From contig CM029372.1 of assembly GCA_017165825.1 (NCBI GenBank), forward strand, positions 25,379,524 through 25,443,523: a DNA stretch of 64,000 bases, read 5' to 3'. The DNA is from Hepsetus odoe. Taxonomy: Eukaryota; Chordata; Actinopteri; Characiformes; Hepsetidae. The translations under genes were made by a program, and so were the position numbers. Each line of letters begins with the position of its first letter. The stretch's first letter is position 1. Under the pieces are notes generated by a model. That model had not been told where the DNA came from and searched no databases. It worked only from the letters and a program-made list of their open reading frames with translations. Shown here in pieces: positions 31,195 through 40,954 of the stretch.

Positions 31195-31692
31195 ACGACA
31201 CACGTGTGAGTGGGTAAAGTTTGTGAATGTGTAGTTAAAATGAGGTGTTTCCATTCAATGAGATGGCATTCGGGTGTGAGTGGGCGTCCTGTTTTATTTA
31301 AAGAACAGGAACCTATCCAAGTCTGATCTTCAGAGCACGTTAGTGGAAGTGTATCATGGCACAAACCAAGCGTTTCTCAGAGCTCAGAAAAGGAGATGCT
31401 AATGCTAATGCTAATTATCAGACTGGGAAAGGTTACTAAACCATCTATAAAGAGTTTGGACAGCACCAGAGATCGTGAGTGCAAGACATGTAAAAGTCAA
31501 TGAGGATATAGAAGAAAATAGGACCCAGGGTAACTTCTAAGCAATGCAATGTTAACTTTGATGAGTCCACCATCAGGAGGACACTGATCAATGATAGTGT
31601 GCATGGCAAGGACGGAAGGACAAAGTCATTACTCTCCAAAAACAACATTACTGCCCATCTACAGTTTGTTTAGTGCACCGATGAGACCTATT
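31195..31692 (+). mobile_element. Tc1-like transposon, 5' UTR and transposase N-terminal half
   Basis: Leader 'cctgttttatttaaagaaca' and 'ggaacctatccaagtctgat' precede an ATG at about 31355 (MAQTKRFSELRKG). 'QTGKGY' and 'TIYKEFG' mark the HTH. Then come 'cccagggtaacttctaagca', 'gagtccaccatcaggaggac', 'gtgtgcatggcaaggacgga', 'ctctccaaaaacaacattac' and 'gatgagacctatttaaagc'. Order and wording match fish Tc1-like elements closely. An in-frame stop follows GKGY. It ends where SINE-A sequence starts, and the 3' half is missing. Confidence 0.82.
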
Positions 31693-31760
31693 TAAAGCAC
31701 CCGGGAAGCAGTGATGCTGTCATGTGTTTCACAATGACAACTAGTCACTTTCACTTTATC
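31693..31760 (+). mobile_element. SINE-A scraps
   Basis: 'cacccgggaagcagtgatg' (minus-type wording) is joined to 'catgtgtttcacaatgacaa' and 'ctagtcactttcacttt' (plus-type tail). Two scraps in opposite orientation meet here, between the Tc1 relic and SINE-B. Confidence 0.6.
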
Positions 31761-31769
31761 TTAGAAACA

Positions 31770-31993
31770 CATACCTTACATTTACAGCATTTATCCAGAA
31801 TAACTTCCATGTCCTAATTACAGGGACAGTCCCCCTGGAGCAACTCAGGGTTAAGGGTCTTGCTCAGAGGTGGTAGTGCTAGTGGTGGGATTTGAACCTG
31901 GGACCTCTTGATCCATAGGTCTGTATCCTACCACTAGACCACCTGATCCATAGCTCTGTAGGTCTGTATCCTACCACAAGACCATCACCACCC
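31770..31993 (-). mobile_element. SINE-B copy with internal head duplication
   Basis: Plus-strand order is 'acatttacagcatttatcca' (tail), 'tgtcctaattacagggacag', 'caactcagggttaagggtct', 'gggatttgaacctgggacct' (B box) and head. The head block 'tgatccata(g)...tctgtatcctaccac' occurs twice (about 31908 and 31946), a local tandem duplication of about 40 bp. Confidence 0.88.
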
Positions 31994-33138
31994 AGCCCAT
32001 TAATTTCCATTAGTTTCTGACCACAGGACCAATGTTGTCCAGATATTTGGGCCATTCAGTGACTCATCAGTATCGTTGAAAGTGGTCCACCACCTAAAAA
32101 CCTTCAGTGACTAACCCTCCATGAAGGAGATTGGCTAATATGCACGATGCATCAATAAGGTGCAGTCTGTGCCTGCAAAGTGGAGCTACAAGGGAGGAGT
32201 TTGCAATGAATTTTCACTTCATTGCACATAAAGATTCCGGCAGCTTTTATTTTTTTATACGGTAGAAAACGCCACATGAAAATGCATGGCAGTTAAGACT
32301 TAAAAAAATCATTAAAAGAATGTATGGATAATATAATTTGTCATGGTGGTTGAGTTAACCAACCATGCCTAACATCTGGTTACGTTAAGAGGCCCCAGCT
32401 TTGGCTTTTTTCCCCGTTCCATTGGGTAGAAGGTTGCACACATTGCGTTTCTCTGTCATGGTTCACGAGCTCATGTTAATTTCATTAAAGCTCGCTGATC
32501 AAGGCCAGTGGATTTTTAGTAGCTGTGAGCTCGGAAAGCACCGCGTGATATTTGCACAAGCAACATGGAGTCCAGGCACGTGAGTGTGGACGTCACTGTG
32601 ACCCTCATGCACACAAACATTCTCTCACACACACACACATACAGAAAAAAAGCAAAGCATTTCGGATGGCTTGGCTTTTGATCCATGTATGCGTTAAATA
32701 CAGGGCAATATCTGACAATTCCCAGTGCAGGAGCGCGGCAGGACATCTGTCCGCTTACGGGCAGCCTCGCTTTCATCCTGCAGAGAGGAGACCCAGGGGA
32801 GCCTTCACTGGAAAGCAGCTTCAGAGGGGTCCCTGGAGAGAGAGAGCATTGAATCCACAATCACTTCCGTTCATGGCAGGCATCAAAGCTCTACCAAACT
32901 GCTCGCTTCCAGATGAAGCGGCTCCAGTGGCCACACCTTTGACCTCAGCTCATTAAAACCGCTATCTTTTCAATCACGCTCACTTGAGGGATTAGAAAGT
33001 GTACAAGGAATTAAAAAAATAATAAAAAAAAAAAACTAAAAAGAATATAAATTAGTAATTACTGAATTAATGGTCTTGTAACCCATTAATATGTCATGGA
33101 GTCAGCTGTACGTACATGCTCCTCTTTCCATAGAATTT
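31994..33138. other. Unique-looking DNA, no gene recognised
   Basis: 32552-32956 has a 134-codon plus frame overlapping a 114-codon minus frame. Neither shows a domain, and the plus frame begins in a CA-rich stretch. I leave both uncalled. Confidence 0.4.
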
Positions 33139-33165
33139 ATGGATGGATGGATGGATGGATGGATG

Positions 33166-33250
<85 letters not shown>
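33139..33250 (+). repeat. (ATGG)n-(ATAG)n compound microsatellite
   Basis: About seven ATGG units change into about twenty ATAG units without interruption. ATGG is the chimera-tail motif, but no chimera body adjoins upstream. The YLSIYLSI frame on minus is an artefact. Confidence 0.97.
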
Positions 33251-33258
33251 ATAGATAT

Positions 33259-34206
33259 AGAGTCCTTATTGCCACTTTAAGTGCCAAATAAGAGCGACTT
33301 GCTACATCTGAGGACCAGAGGAAGGTCATTCGTTTATTTTATTCCTTCTTCATCGTTAACCATCTGGAGACCAAAAGAATTTTCTTTTAAACCATCCCTA
33401 ATCCCAGCACTGGGTCCGATGAGGATGATGTGCTTTCAAGCTTTTGTGGAGCAGGTGCTGCATTAACAGTGGCAGTTAGTCTCCAGACTCTGGAAATCAG
33501 ATCAGGACCCTCCCTGACAACAGAAGGTCCTGCTTGTTTGTGTCATTATTGCATGATGCAGCTCAAAGGATCTCTCAATGAGAGAGATTAAATATTGATA
33601 TTCACACAGCTGGCGTGGATTTTTCCCAAACACTCACTGACAATGTTTGTCATTAATTCAATCACCGTTTCTAACGCTCTGACTCGAGGTTTATTACAGA
33701 GTCATATCCTGTGTTTCAGAGCTGTTCTGTGTGCTTATATTCACCAACGAGATATCAGTCGGAGAAAGCACAGATCAGATTTAGTTAATAATAGACATTT
33801 TATTCTTTTTTTCTACTTATTATTCAATATACTGCTAGTTTTTTGTTTGTTCTTTTCTGTTTGTTTTTTTTCCCAGTAAAGTTTCAAATTTAAATTAAAA
33901 TTTGTTTTACCTATGCATTGAAAACATTCAGGTTTGTATGTGAGATTAGAAGAGATTTTCAACGACTTTCTGGTATTAATATATTTACAACTATAATGGC
34001 TGGGATGATGGAGACATGAACAGGTACTGGTGAGGATGCATGGGGTCTTATACCTCTGATAACCTCTGTTTGAGCTGCTAACATCTGTTGGAAGGGGTGC
34101 TGTGAAGGCAACTCCCGAATGTTTTCACTCCAAAAAAGATCCTTTAATCACTGATCCTGTTTGATTTTCGTCATGAGAATCCCAGCTCATGCAAAGTCCA
34201 CATCAC
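33259..34206. other. Unique-looking DNA, no gene recognised
   Basis: It includes a 94-codon frame at 33595-33879 ending in a T-rich run, without motifs. No repeat family is recognised. Confidence 0.45.
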
Positions 34207-34350
34207 TGCTAGTTTTGGCCTAGTTGTTAGGGAGTCGGCACCAGGATCTGAAGGTTGCGGGCTCAAATCACAGACCAGAAGATTGCCTTGAGGTACCTTT
34301 GAGCAAGGTACCGTCCCCACCACTGCTCCCTGGGAGCTTTATAAGTTATT
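34207..34350 (+). mobile_element. SINE-A copy, tail lost
   Basis: 'ggcctagttgttagggagtc', B box 'cgggctcaaatca', 'gaggtacctttgagcaaggt' and 'ccgtccccaccactgctccc' are present. First of three plus copies within about 500 bp. Confidence 0.82.
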
Positions 34351-34407
34351 GGAGGAAAATGGGTCTCGAAACACCTTGATAGTATTGATAACATTAGGAT
34401 TAAATGT

Positions 34408-34587
34408 TTAGGGGCACCGGTGGCCTTGTGGTTAGAGAGTAGGCCCCCAGATTGGAAAATTGTGGGTTTGAATTACCGGTAGGTTGTCCTGAGGTAACCT
34501 TGAGCAAGGTACCGTCTCTGTCATTGTTCCCCGGGTGCTTTCAATAGCTGCCCTTGCTGTATGTGTGTGCATGGGTTAAATGCAGAG
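34408..34587 (+). mobile_element. SINE-A copy, tail lost
   Basis: 'accggtggccttgtggttag', B box 'gggtttgaattac', 'gagcaaggtaccgtctctgt' and 'catgggttaaatgcagagc' are present. It abuts the next copy. Confidence 0.86.
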
Positions 34588-34722
34588 CTTGTGGTAAGGG
34601 AGTTGGCCCCAGGATCAGAAGGTCATGGGTTCGAATCCCAGACCAGTAGGTTGCCCTGAGGTACCCTTGAGCAAGGTACCATCCCCATCACTGCTCCCCA
34701 GGTGCTTTCAATAGCTGTTTGT
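34588..34722 (+). mobile_element. SINE-A copy, truncated at both ends
   Basis: 'tggtaagggagttggcccca', B box 'gggttcgaatccc' and 'gagcaaggtaccatccccat' are present, ending at 'caatagctg'. It is head-to-tail with the preceding copy. Confidence 0.86.
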
Positions 34723-35172
34723 CCTCTTAGAGAGCTGTGTAAGGTATCGTCAGGGAATCACATTCAATCACAGGCATACAAGCCACTCATTGTCAAAACA
34801 CCATCATTTGCCCCCACCATGCCATCTGTTCTAGCTTTGAGACCACAGCATGAAGCTTCCCGAGATGCTGACCATTGACTCTTCTCTGAACACCCACCTG
34901 ACGCATCCACACTGCTCAGCAGGGGCTGAGATGACAGCCTGTGACAGGGTCAGAGTCTAGCCAGACAAAACGAGAAAGCAATTCAGTATTTTCACTCCAA
35001 ACGACACTATGATGCTTCATTATTTTGTTACACAGATCCTATCAACACACATTTTAAAACACATAGTCATGGAACTAATGATGAGTAAATTATACGTCTT
35101 GCAACATAATAATGGTTACAAAGCAGTCGTGAAGCCAGCTAACTCAAATGTGATGCTGTTCCTTCTAGAGTT
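34723..35172. other. Unique-looking DNA, no gene recognised
   Basis: No repeat family is recognised. A 93-codon frame starting at 35009 runs into the neighbouring repeat C and is not coding. Confidence 0.4.
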
Positions 35173-35442
35173 GCAGGAGGTGCTGCTGGAGTCTATCCCG
35201 GCTCTCACGGGGGTGAAAGGCAGGGACACCCTGGACAGGTTGCCGGTCCATCACAGAGCAGAGCACACACACAGACACACTGGCATCTAAGGGACAATTT
35301 AGCTCGTCTGACATGCAGGTCTTTACCTACATGTCAAGACACTAATCAGGACATGAACAAGTAACCGGCGCTCCTGGAGGAAACACACACAGGTACAGAG
35401 ATTCCACACGGAAAAGGGCTGGACTGCCCTGCCTGGGAATCC
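35173..35442 (-). repeat. Repeat C copy
   Basis: Plus-strand order is 'ggtgctgctggagtctatcc', 'ctggacaggttgccggtcca', 'gggacaatttagctcgtctg', 'gacatgcaggtctttaccta', 'gcgctcctggaggaaacaca' and 'cctgggaatccagag'. The head is replaced by the SINE-A fragment that follows. Confidence 0.85.
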
Positions 35443-35444
35443 AG

Positions 35445-35650
35445 AGTAATGGAGACAGTACCTTGCTCAATGGTAAGAGCAACCTATTGGTCTGGTATCA
35501 AACCCATGACCGTCTCATTCTGGGCCCCAGCCCCTAACTACTAGGCTACCACTACCCTGGTATCAAACCCATGACCTTCTCATTCTGGGCCCCAGCCCCT
35601 AACCACTAGGCTACCGCTACCCTGGTATCAAACCCATGACCTTCTCATTG
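35445..35650 (-). mobile_element. SINE-A fragment with amplified head
   Basis: 'ggagacagtaccttgctcaa' leads into a head block present about 2.4 times (see the 65-bp repeat). Each unit carries the B-box complement ('atcaaacccatgacc') and the A-box complement ('ccctaac(t/c)actaggctacc'). Beyond 35650 wording shifts to a repeat C head ('gacagcattacctactgcac'). Confidence 0.8.
35492..35650 (-). repeat. 65-bp tandem repeat of a SINE-A head
   Basis: 'ctggtatcaaacccatgacc' starts at 35492, 35557 and 35622, an exact 65-bp spacing. Units one and two differ at few positions. The duplicated part is the tRNA-like promoter region. Confidence 0.93.
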
Positions 35651-35745
35651 GGAGGTGACAGCATTACCTACTGCACCCTGGCTGAAAAATAATTTTCAAA
35701 GAGTACCAACCTTGCTAATGAGTCTTCAAAAAATTAAGGTTTGTT

Positions 35746-36016
35746 TAGTTTATCACGGGGGCAGTGGTGACCTAGTGGTTAGGGCGTTTGCCTCATGATC
35801 GGCGGATCGGGGGTTCGAACCCCTTCCCAATAGGTTGCCCTGAGGTACCCTTGAGCAAGGTGCCGTCCCCGTCCTGCTCCTCCCTGCGATGGCCTGGCGA
35901 CCTGTCCAGGGTGTGTCCCCCGTCCTCGCCCTGTGTGCGCTGGGTTGGACACCAGCACTCCCCCGCGACCCCGTTTGGGACAAGCGGCAGATAATGGATG
36001 GATGGATAGTTTATCA
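35746..36016 (+). mobile_element. Intact A/D chimeric SINE with 10-bp TSD
   Basis: 'tagtttatca' occurs at 35746-35755 and 36007-36016. Between them is the head 'gcagtggtgacctagtggtt' and B box 'gggttcgaacccc', then 'gagcaaggtgccgtccccgt'. There it switches to 'cctgctcctccctgcgatgg' and 'cctggcgacctgtccagggt', then 'gcgaccccgtttgggacaag', ending 'gataatggatggatgga'. It is about 250 bp. The matching TSD shows that head and tail moved as one unit. Confidence 0.95.
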
Positions 36017-36502
36017 TGCTGATTGAGGCATGTTTTATCTGTTTCATTTCATTTATTCAGCATCAACTGTAAAATCTCAAATTTGATTGTTTTATCAACC
36101 ATTTATGTATCGGTTAGTATTTATTTTACAAGCTTTCCTCATCTTGTTCTACAGAACGCTGCCCTGATGTGTGATGTGTTTCACCCCAGCCATAATTCTC
36201 CAGTTAGCTTCCAAAGGAACGTTTCTGGAAATGAACCAGTGATTTCCTGTCTCCTTGCAACTCCAGCCAGGTTATCCGCCACCATAATTAGAATGAAGAA
36301 TATTTCAAATTTTTTTCCCATTGGTTGTGACACATTTTGTGAGGAAACGAAGCCGCTATGGGCTTTCTGGAAGTTTTAGATCTTTTTCAATAAGATGTTA
36401 AAAGGTTGAATAAAATAAGTCTGTTACTTGCTTTAGATAATCTTTGCGAGTCTAAAAATGCATTTTACGCTAGTTTTAATGTACAACCCCATATGTTCAC
36501 TA
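36017..36502. other. Unique-looking DNA, no gene recognised
   Basis: A 118-codon frame at 36023-36379 has no motif. The area has no recognisable repeats and could be ordinary unique DNA. Confidence 0.4.
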
Positions 36503-36620
36503 ATGAAAGTGACGTCTTTTAGTGAAAGGGTACCTCAGGGCAACCTACTGGTCTGGGCTTTGCACCCACAACCTTCTGATTCTTTGGCCAAATCCCTGAC
36601 CACTAGACCACTGCTGCCTT
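36503..36620 (-). mobile_element. SINE-A copy, body deleted
   Basis: 'atgaaagtgacgtcttttag' (tail) is joined directly to 'gtacctcagggcaacctact' and the head 'gaccactagaccactgctgc'. The central 110 bp is missing. Confidence 0.8.
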
Positions 36621-36880
36621 GGTTACAATGATCTTATTTTGAAAGATGTTTTTCATGTTGCATGACCTGAACTGCAGGCTTAACTCTAATAGCCATTGAT
36701 TACCAACACATGGCATAAGTGGAAAACTATCTTTAGTAGAGGTTGATCAAAAAGCTAAAGGTTCTAGGTCATTAGAGGGTGCTGAGATATGTCAGTCTTA
36801 AGCAGTGGTGGACAGCTAGAACTCACAATATCTAGGTAGCATTCCTGCATGAGTATTATGGTTGAAAAAGGGGCTCTAAT

Positions 36881-37093
36881 ACAAGTTCGAACCCCTTCCC
36901 AATAGCTTGCCCTGAGGTACCCTTGAGCAAGGTGCCGTCCCCGTCACTGCTCCCCGGGCGCTTTCAATAGCTGCCCACTGCTGCACGGTGTTTGAGTGTG
37001 CATGGGTTAAATGCAGAGGTCCAATTTCGTTGTGGTTCACTGTCTAGTGTGCTGTGACCTCGCAATGACAAGGGTTGTCACTTTCACTTTCAC
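36881..37093 (+). mobile_element. SINE-A copy, 5' truncated
   Basis: It starts within the B box ('gttcgaaccccttcccaata'), then has a complete body and tail through 'ccaatttcgttgtggttcac' to 'gtcactttcactttcac'. It is the same subtype as 24.4 kb and 3.2 kb, with low divergence. Confidence 0.92.
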
Positions 37094-37856
37094 ATACTAG
37101 ACCTGGAGGTGTACAACCTCTGCTGGCTCAATGCCTCTGCAGAAGCTTGTAACTCAGATGTCCAGCTGGGCTGGGAAAGGGCAGTCACTCTTAGACCCAG
37201 GCCTCTGCACTAACCCTCAACTGAGTTTCTGACACCAAGGGTTGAGCTGTGGTCACCGGACCGTGCTCCAGCCAGCTGGGTCACCGCTGCTCCAAGGTCC
37301 GACAGTCCCCTTCCATTTTCATCTCCACATCTCCAGAAAAAAACATATTCAGCTTGAGAGATTGGTGGGTATATTTGGACAAGCATGACAACAAGACGTT
37401 CAGAGAAAACCTTCGTGTATGTAAGAGCCAAGCCTGGAAAAAACACTGCCTGTGTAGTTTCGGTACAGCTTGTACATATGTGTACCGGGCTTTAAGGATC
37501 GGTTTTGCTTCAGAAAGATAAAGGCCATAACAGAAAATACGCTCCGTAGGCTCCGTGTAGCAGGAAATAACTCACAATGCAATGAAGCAAAGAAATATAG
37601 TATGAAAGCACAAGTTAAACAACCAGTATGGCCAGTCTAGTCCATAAGTGCTTGGACAGGAGGCCCATTTGTGTTGTTGGGATCTATTTGAACTTTGCAT
37701 TGGGTAAGACTGAGTATAATACTGGGCATTGTTATTATTATTATCTGTGTTCTGAGCTAACACCCATCAGCTGAAGAAGTTGGCATATGAAGCTGGATAA
37801 GACTAAATGACTCCAACCAATCACTATTAGCCCTGATAATGGGTGCTGGGGTTATG
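37094..37856. other. Unique-looking DNA, no gene recognised
   Basis: Frames of 60-90 codons overlap on both strands at 37210-37580. No motif or repeat family is recognised. A short TTA run lies at about 37730-37743. Confidence 0.45.
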
Positions 37857-38068
37857 GGGTGGTGGTGGTCTAGTGGTGGGTACTTGCCTATGGACCTATG
37901 GCTCAAGAGGTCCCCGGTTCGAATCCCACCTCTAGCACTACCGCCACTGGGTTCCTGAGCAAGACCCTTAACCCTGAGTGTCTCCAGGGGGACTGTCCCT
38001 GTAATCAGGAACTGGAAGTCGCTCTGGATAAGAGCGTCTGCTAAATGCCGTAAATGTAAATGTAATAA
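37857..38068 (+). mobile_element. SINE-B copy, full length (reference copy)
   Basis: Head 'ggtggtctagtggtgggtac' and B box 'cggttcgaatccc' are followed by 'gagcaagacccttaaccctg', 'gggggactgtccctgtaatc', 'agtcgctctggataagagcg' and 'tctgctaaatgccgtaaatg', with a TGTAAA-rich end. It is the best-preserved B copy in the window. The tail matches the L2-like LINE end at 17.4 kb. Confidence 0.95.
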
Positions 38069-38197
38069 ATTGAAGTTGATTTTTAAATATGGCGTTGCTG
38101 AAGTGTGCCCTCTTGCCTCACTGTGAGAAGATTCTGAGTTTGGTTGGAGAGGTGTGACTGCGTTTATGTCTCTGACCTATCTTTATGTCTGCAGTAA

Positions 38198-38322
38198 GGG
38201 AGCAGTGCAGCACCTGGGGAGCAGTGATGGGGATGGTACCTTGCTCAAGGGTACCTCACGACAACCAACAGAAAGCCACGATCTTCTGAGATCCCTAAAC
38301 ACAAGGCCACCACTGGAGCAGG
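38198..38322 (-). mobile_element. SINE-A fragment
   Basis: 'cagcacctggggagcagtga', 'ggtaccttgctcaagggtac' and a short head 'aacacaaggccaccactgg' are present. The B-box area is deleted. A plus copy follows within 10 bp, giving an inverted pair. Confidence 0.82.
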
Positions 38323-38330
38323 GGAGAGTC

Positions 38331-38548
38331 CTGGGGCAGCGATGGGCCATGGGTTCGAATGCCAGACCACTAGGTTGACCTGAGGTACCCTTGAGCAAGG
38401 TACCGTCCCCATCACTGCTCCCCGGGGACTTTAAATAGCTGCCGCTTGCTGCACGGAGTGTGTGGGTGAAACACAGAGGATGCATTTTGTTGTTTTACTG
38501 TGAGCAGTGCTCTGCTTCACAATGATAAGTTGTCACTTTCATTTCACT
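38331..38548 (+). mobile_element. SINE-A copy
   Basis: 'ggggcagcgatgggccatgg' has an A-box region deletion, then B box 'gggttcgaatgcc', 'gagcaaggtaccgtccccat', 'gtgggtgaaacacagaggat' and tail 'aagttgtcactttcatttca'. Confidence 0.88.
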
Positions 38549-38564
38549 AGAGGATGAAACTAGA

Positions 38565-38735
38565 ATTCGGAGGTACCCTTGAACAAGGTACTGTCCCCAG
38601 AACTGGATGTAGGGTGGCCCACTGGTCCACTTGGGTAGATGAGTTAAATACAGAGACATGATTGCTGTTGTTTCATTATATATCCTGTGCTGTTTTTCCT
38701 TTATAAGGACGCATTAGTCACTTTCACTTTAAAAA
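38565..38735 (+). mobile_element. SINE-A fragment, diverged
   Basis: 'ggtacccttgaacaaggtac' starts inside the body. It continues to 'gagttaaatacagagacatg' and the tail 'ttagtcactttcacttt'. The middle is rearranged. Confidence 0.72.
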
Positions 38736-39498
38736 CAAAAAACAAAAAACAGTTTTGAATAAAACTGGACATTCTTGATTTAAGCTAAGCCACTGAAAAT
38801 GCCCTCCAGGAAATTTCAACAGCATGCATGTTCAGAGATACAATCTTGCAATCTGCCTTGTTCTCAGCTGTGCTCTGGGTGTTGAATCCAGATTAAGGGA
38901 AGTGTGGATGAGGATTGTAGGAGGCGTATCTGATACCTGTATTTTTAGGAGCAGATTTTTCCACACTCCAGCACAAAGTTTAACGAGTTGTCCCCAGACA
39001 TGCATTCTGGTTATGAGATCACGTCTGGCTCGGTGACACTTGGCTTGAGCTGCCAGTTTATGAGCCAAATCCAGTGTTGGGCAGCAGTATCACTGTTTCC
39101 TGTTTTAGCTCCATTTCTCAGTAACATGGTGGAAGTGTCATTGTTTTCTGAAATAACCTTTTTTTCTATTGATCAGTCGAGCCACCGCTTCCACAACAGC
39201 TACGGTTCCCTGTTTCTGAAGCTCAGAACGCTCCGACACCATGCCATTTCCCGTGTTTATAAAACATTTCTCATTTCCTGAATACGGCTGCTATATTTAG
39301 TCATGTTCGCACCATTTTTGCACTTTTTGCATGATGATTTATGAGTGTCATGCCTGAAATCTGTCACCCTTGCACTTTATATTCTGCAGCACCTGGTTTT
39401 ACTCACACTCAGTTCTGTCTGCGCTCAGGGTCGGCTGCACTGGACTCTGTTCTGTCTTGTTGTGTTGAAATTTTTGTGTCTTTTGCTTCGTGCAGTAA
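38736..39498. other. Unique-looking DNA, no gene recognised
   Basis: Frames of 66-97 codons occur on both strands without motifs. No repeat family is recognised. Confidence 0.45.
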
Positions 39499-39630
39499 TT
39501 GGGGCGGTGGTGGCCTAGTGGTTAGGGCGTTGGCCGCATGATCGGAAGATCGGGGGTTTGAACCCCTTCCCAATTGGTTGCTCTGAGGTATCCTTGAGCA
39601 AGGTGCCGTCCCCGTCCCGCTCCTCTCTAC
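39499..39630 (+). mobile_element. A/D chimeric SINE, 3' truncated
   Basis: 'ggcggtggtggcctagtggt' and B box 'gggggtttgaacccc' lead to 'gagcaaggtgccgtccccgt' and the chimera junction wording 'cccgctcctctcta'. There it breaks off into unrelated sequence. It shares the 'gcatgatcgg' head subtype with the other chimeras. Confidence 0.82.
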
Positions 39631-39699
39631 AAACACACATTTTATTTTTTGCAACGTTACTGTCTGGAGCACATCCTGCAACTTATATTGTGTGGGTTT

Positions 39700-39862
39700 T
39701 TTTATGGTGCAATAGTGGTCCCAAAATTGGAAGACCATGGTTTTGAATCCCAGACCAGAAGGTTGCCCTGAGGTAACCCCGATCAAGGTACTGTCCCCAT
39801 CACTGCTCCCCAGGTGCTTAAAACAACTGCATGTGTGTGTATGCATTAAATGGAGAGGATGC
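39700..39862 (+). mobile_element. SINE-A copy, head lost
   Basis: 'aattggaagaccatggtttt' and the B-box remnant 'ggttttgaatccc' are followed by 'gatcaaggtactgtccccat' and 'gcattaaatggagaggat'. Confidence 0.82.
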
Positions 39863-39876
39863 CCCAGATAGGAAGA

Positions 39877-39915
39877 TTGTGCCTGGGGAGCAGTGTTGGG
39901 GATGGTACCTTGCTC
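39877..39915 (-). mobile_element. SINE-A scrap
   Basis: 'gcctggggagcagtgttggg' then 'gatggtaccttgctcac', in minus orientation, wedged between two plus copies. Confidence 0.7.
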
Positions 39916-40107
39916 ACCAGTAGGTTGCCCTGAGGTACCCTTGAGCGAGGTACCGTCCCCGCACTACCCCCCGGGCGCTTTCATAGCTGCCAACTGCTGC
40001 GCGGTGTTTGCATGGGTTAAATGCAGAGGTCCAATTTCGTTGTGGATCACTGTGTGCTGTGCTGTGGCCTCACAATGAAGAATAGTCACTTTCATTTCAC
40101 TTTCACC
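39916..40107 (+). mobile_element. SINE-A copy, 5' truncated
   Basis: It starts after the B box ('cagtaggttgccctgaggta') and runs through 'tccaatttcgttgtggatca' to a doubled tail 'gtcactttcatttcactttc'. Confidence 0.9.
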
Positions 40108-40190
40108 TTTATTGAATTGCAATTAACCGTCATTTAACCAGGCAAGACTATAAGAACACAGTGTCTTATTTATAGTGGTGGCCAGGCGTC
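40108..40190 (+). repeat. Common fish repeat ('tttaaccaggcaag' type)
   Basis: 'catttaaccaggcaagacta' then 'taagaacacagtgtcttatt' matches the wording of a repeat frequent in fish genomes (TTTAACCAGG..AAGAACA..TCTTATTTA). I cannot assign a class. Confidence 0.45.
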
Positions 40191-40239
40191 AACAAAAAAC
40201 AATGGAAAAAAATGATACATGGGTACTGACACACATGTG

Positions 40240-40330
40240 GGTCAACCATCTCCGTTTCTTCCTGTCTTCTGCATCTTCAGCTTCCTTCAAACCAACTCCC
40301 TGCATGTCACCCATAATTATAGTGATTTCA
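40240..40330 (-). mobile_element. Possible RTE-type LINE 3' scrap
   Basis: 'accatctccgtttcttcctg' and 'tcttctgcatcttcagcttc' parallel 'accgtttcttccggtcctct' and 'gcatcttcctctttcac' at 57.1 kb, which is the extreme 3' coding end of the RTE relic there. Short and diverged. Confidence 0.45.
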
Positions 40331-40842
40331 CCTTTACTGTTAACAGTATCACACAGTTCTCATTTCCGTATTTCAGTCTTAAAGGCACTGTTAAACAGTC
40401 TTTTTAAATCTAAGGGATGAGAGGCCTGAAAATGTACCCATGGAAAAGAATTATGAATGTTGTTGGTACATAAAACTACAGTAAGAGTGTAAGTGGGCCT
40501 CGGGGGGAAGAAAATAAACACAAATATAGGATCTGGGTTCTTAAACTCTACACTCAGCGTAAAGTGTGACACTGTAAATGATCTGTATCTCTCGTCTATT
40601 GAGGCCATACCGCATAAGCAGCACCAAAGCCATAAAGAGACCAGAGATCTTCTTCAGGCTTAAATCATCCAGCTTTTATTTTACCGGAGATCTTCCCTCA
40701 CTTGATCCTTCCCTAACCTACATCGACAGATTGATCGCATAAACACTTAAGATTAACTCTCCTGGCCCTGGGTTATGCTACATGGCAGAAAGGCTTAACA
40801 TGTGTTCACTGTCTTCAGCAGCCTATACACAAGTGGAACATT
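40331..40842. other. Unique-looking DNA, no gene recognised
   Basis: An 82-codon minus frame (40360-40608) shows no motif. No repeat family is recognised. Confidence 0.45.
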
Positions 40843-40945
40843 GACGGGAACGGTACCTTGCTTAAGGTTACCTATGGGCAACCTATTGGTCTGGGATCTT
40901 CCAGTCTTCTGACCTTGAACTTCAACACTAGATCACCACTGCCCC
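40843..40945 (-). mobile_element. SINE-A fragment
   Basis: 'gggaacggtaccttgcttaa', 'gggcaacctattggtctggg' and head complement 'cactagatcaccactgcccc' are present. The tail half is missing. Confidence 0.8.
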
Positions 40946-40954
40946 ATCCCTTGC

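Noticed and set aside
32552..32956. A 134-codon protein gene
   Set aside because: It starts in a CA-rich segment (HAHKHSLTHTHI), overlaps an equally open minus frame and shows no domain.
37857..38068. A true tRNA gene, because of A-box and B-box wording
   Set aside because: The sequence does not fold into a clear cloverleaf with an acceptor stem, and it continues into a LINE-type tail. It is a SINE head. The same applies to all SINE-A and repeat C heads.
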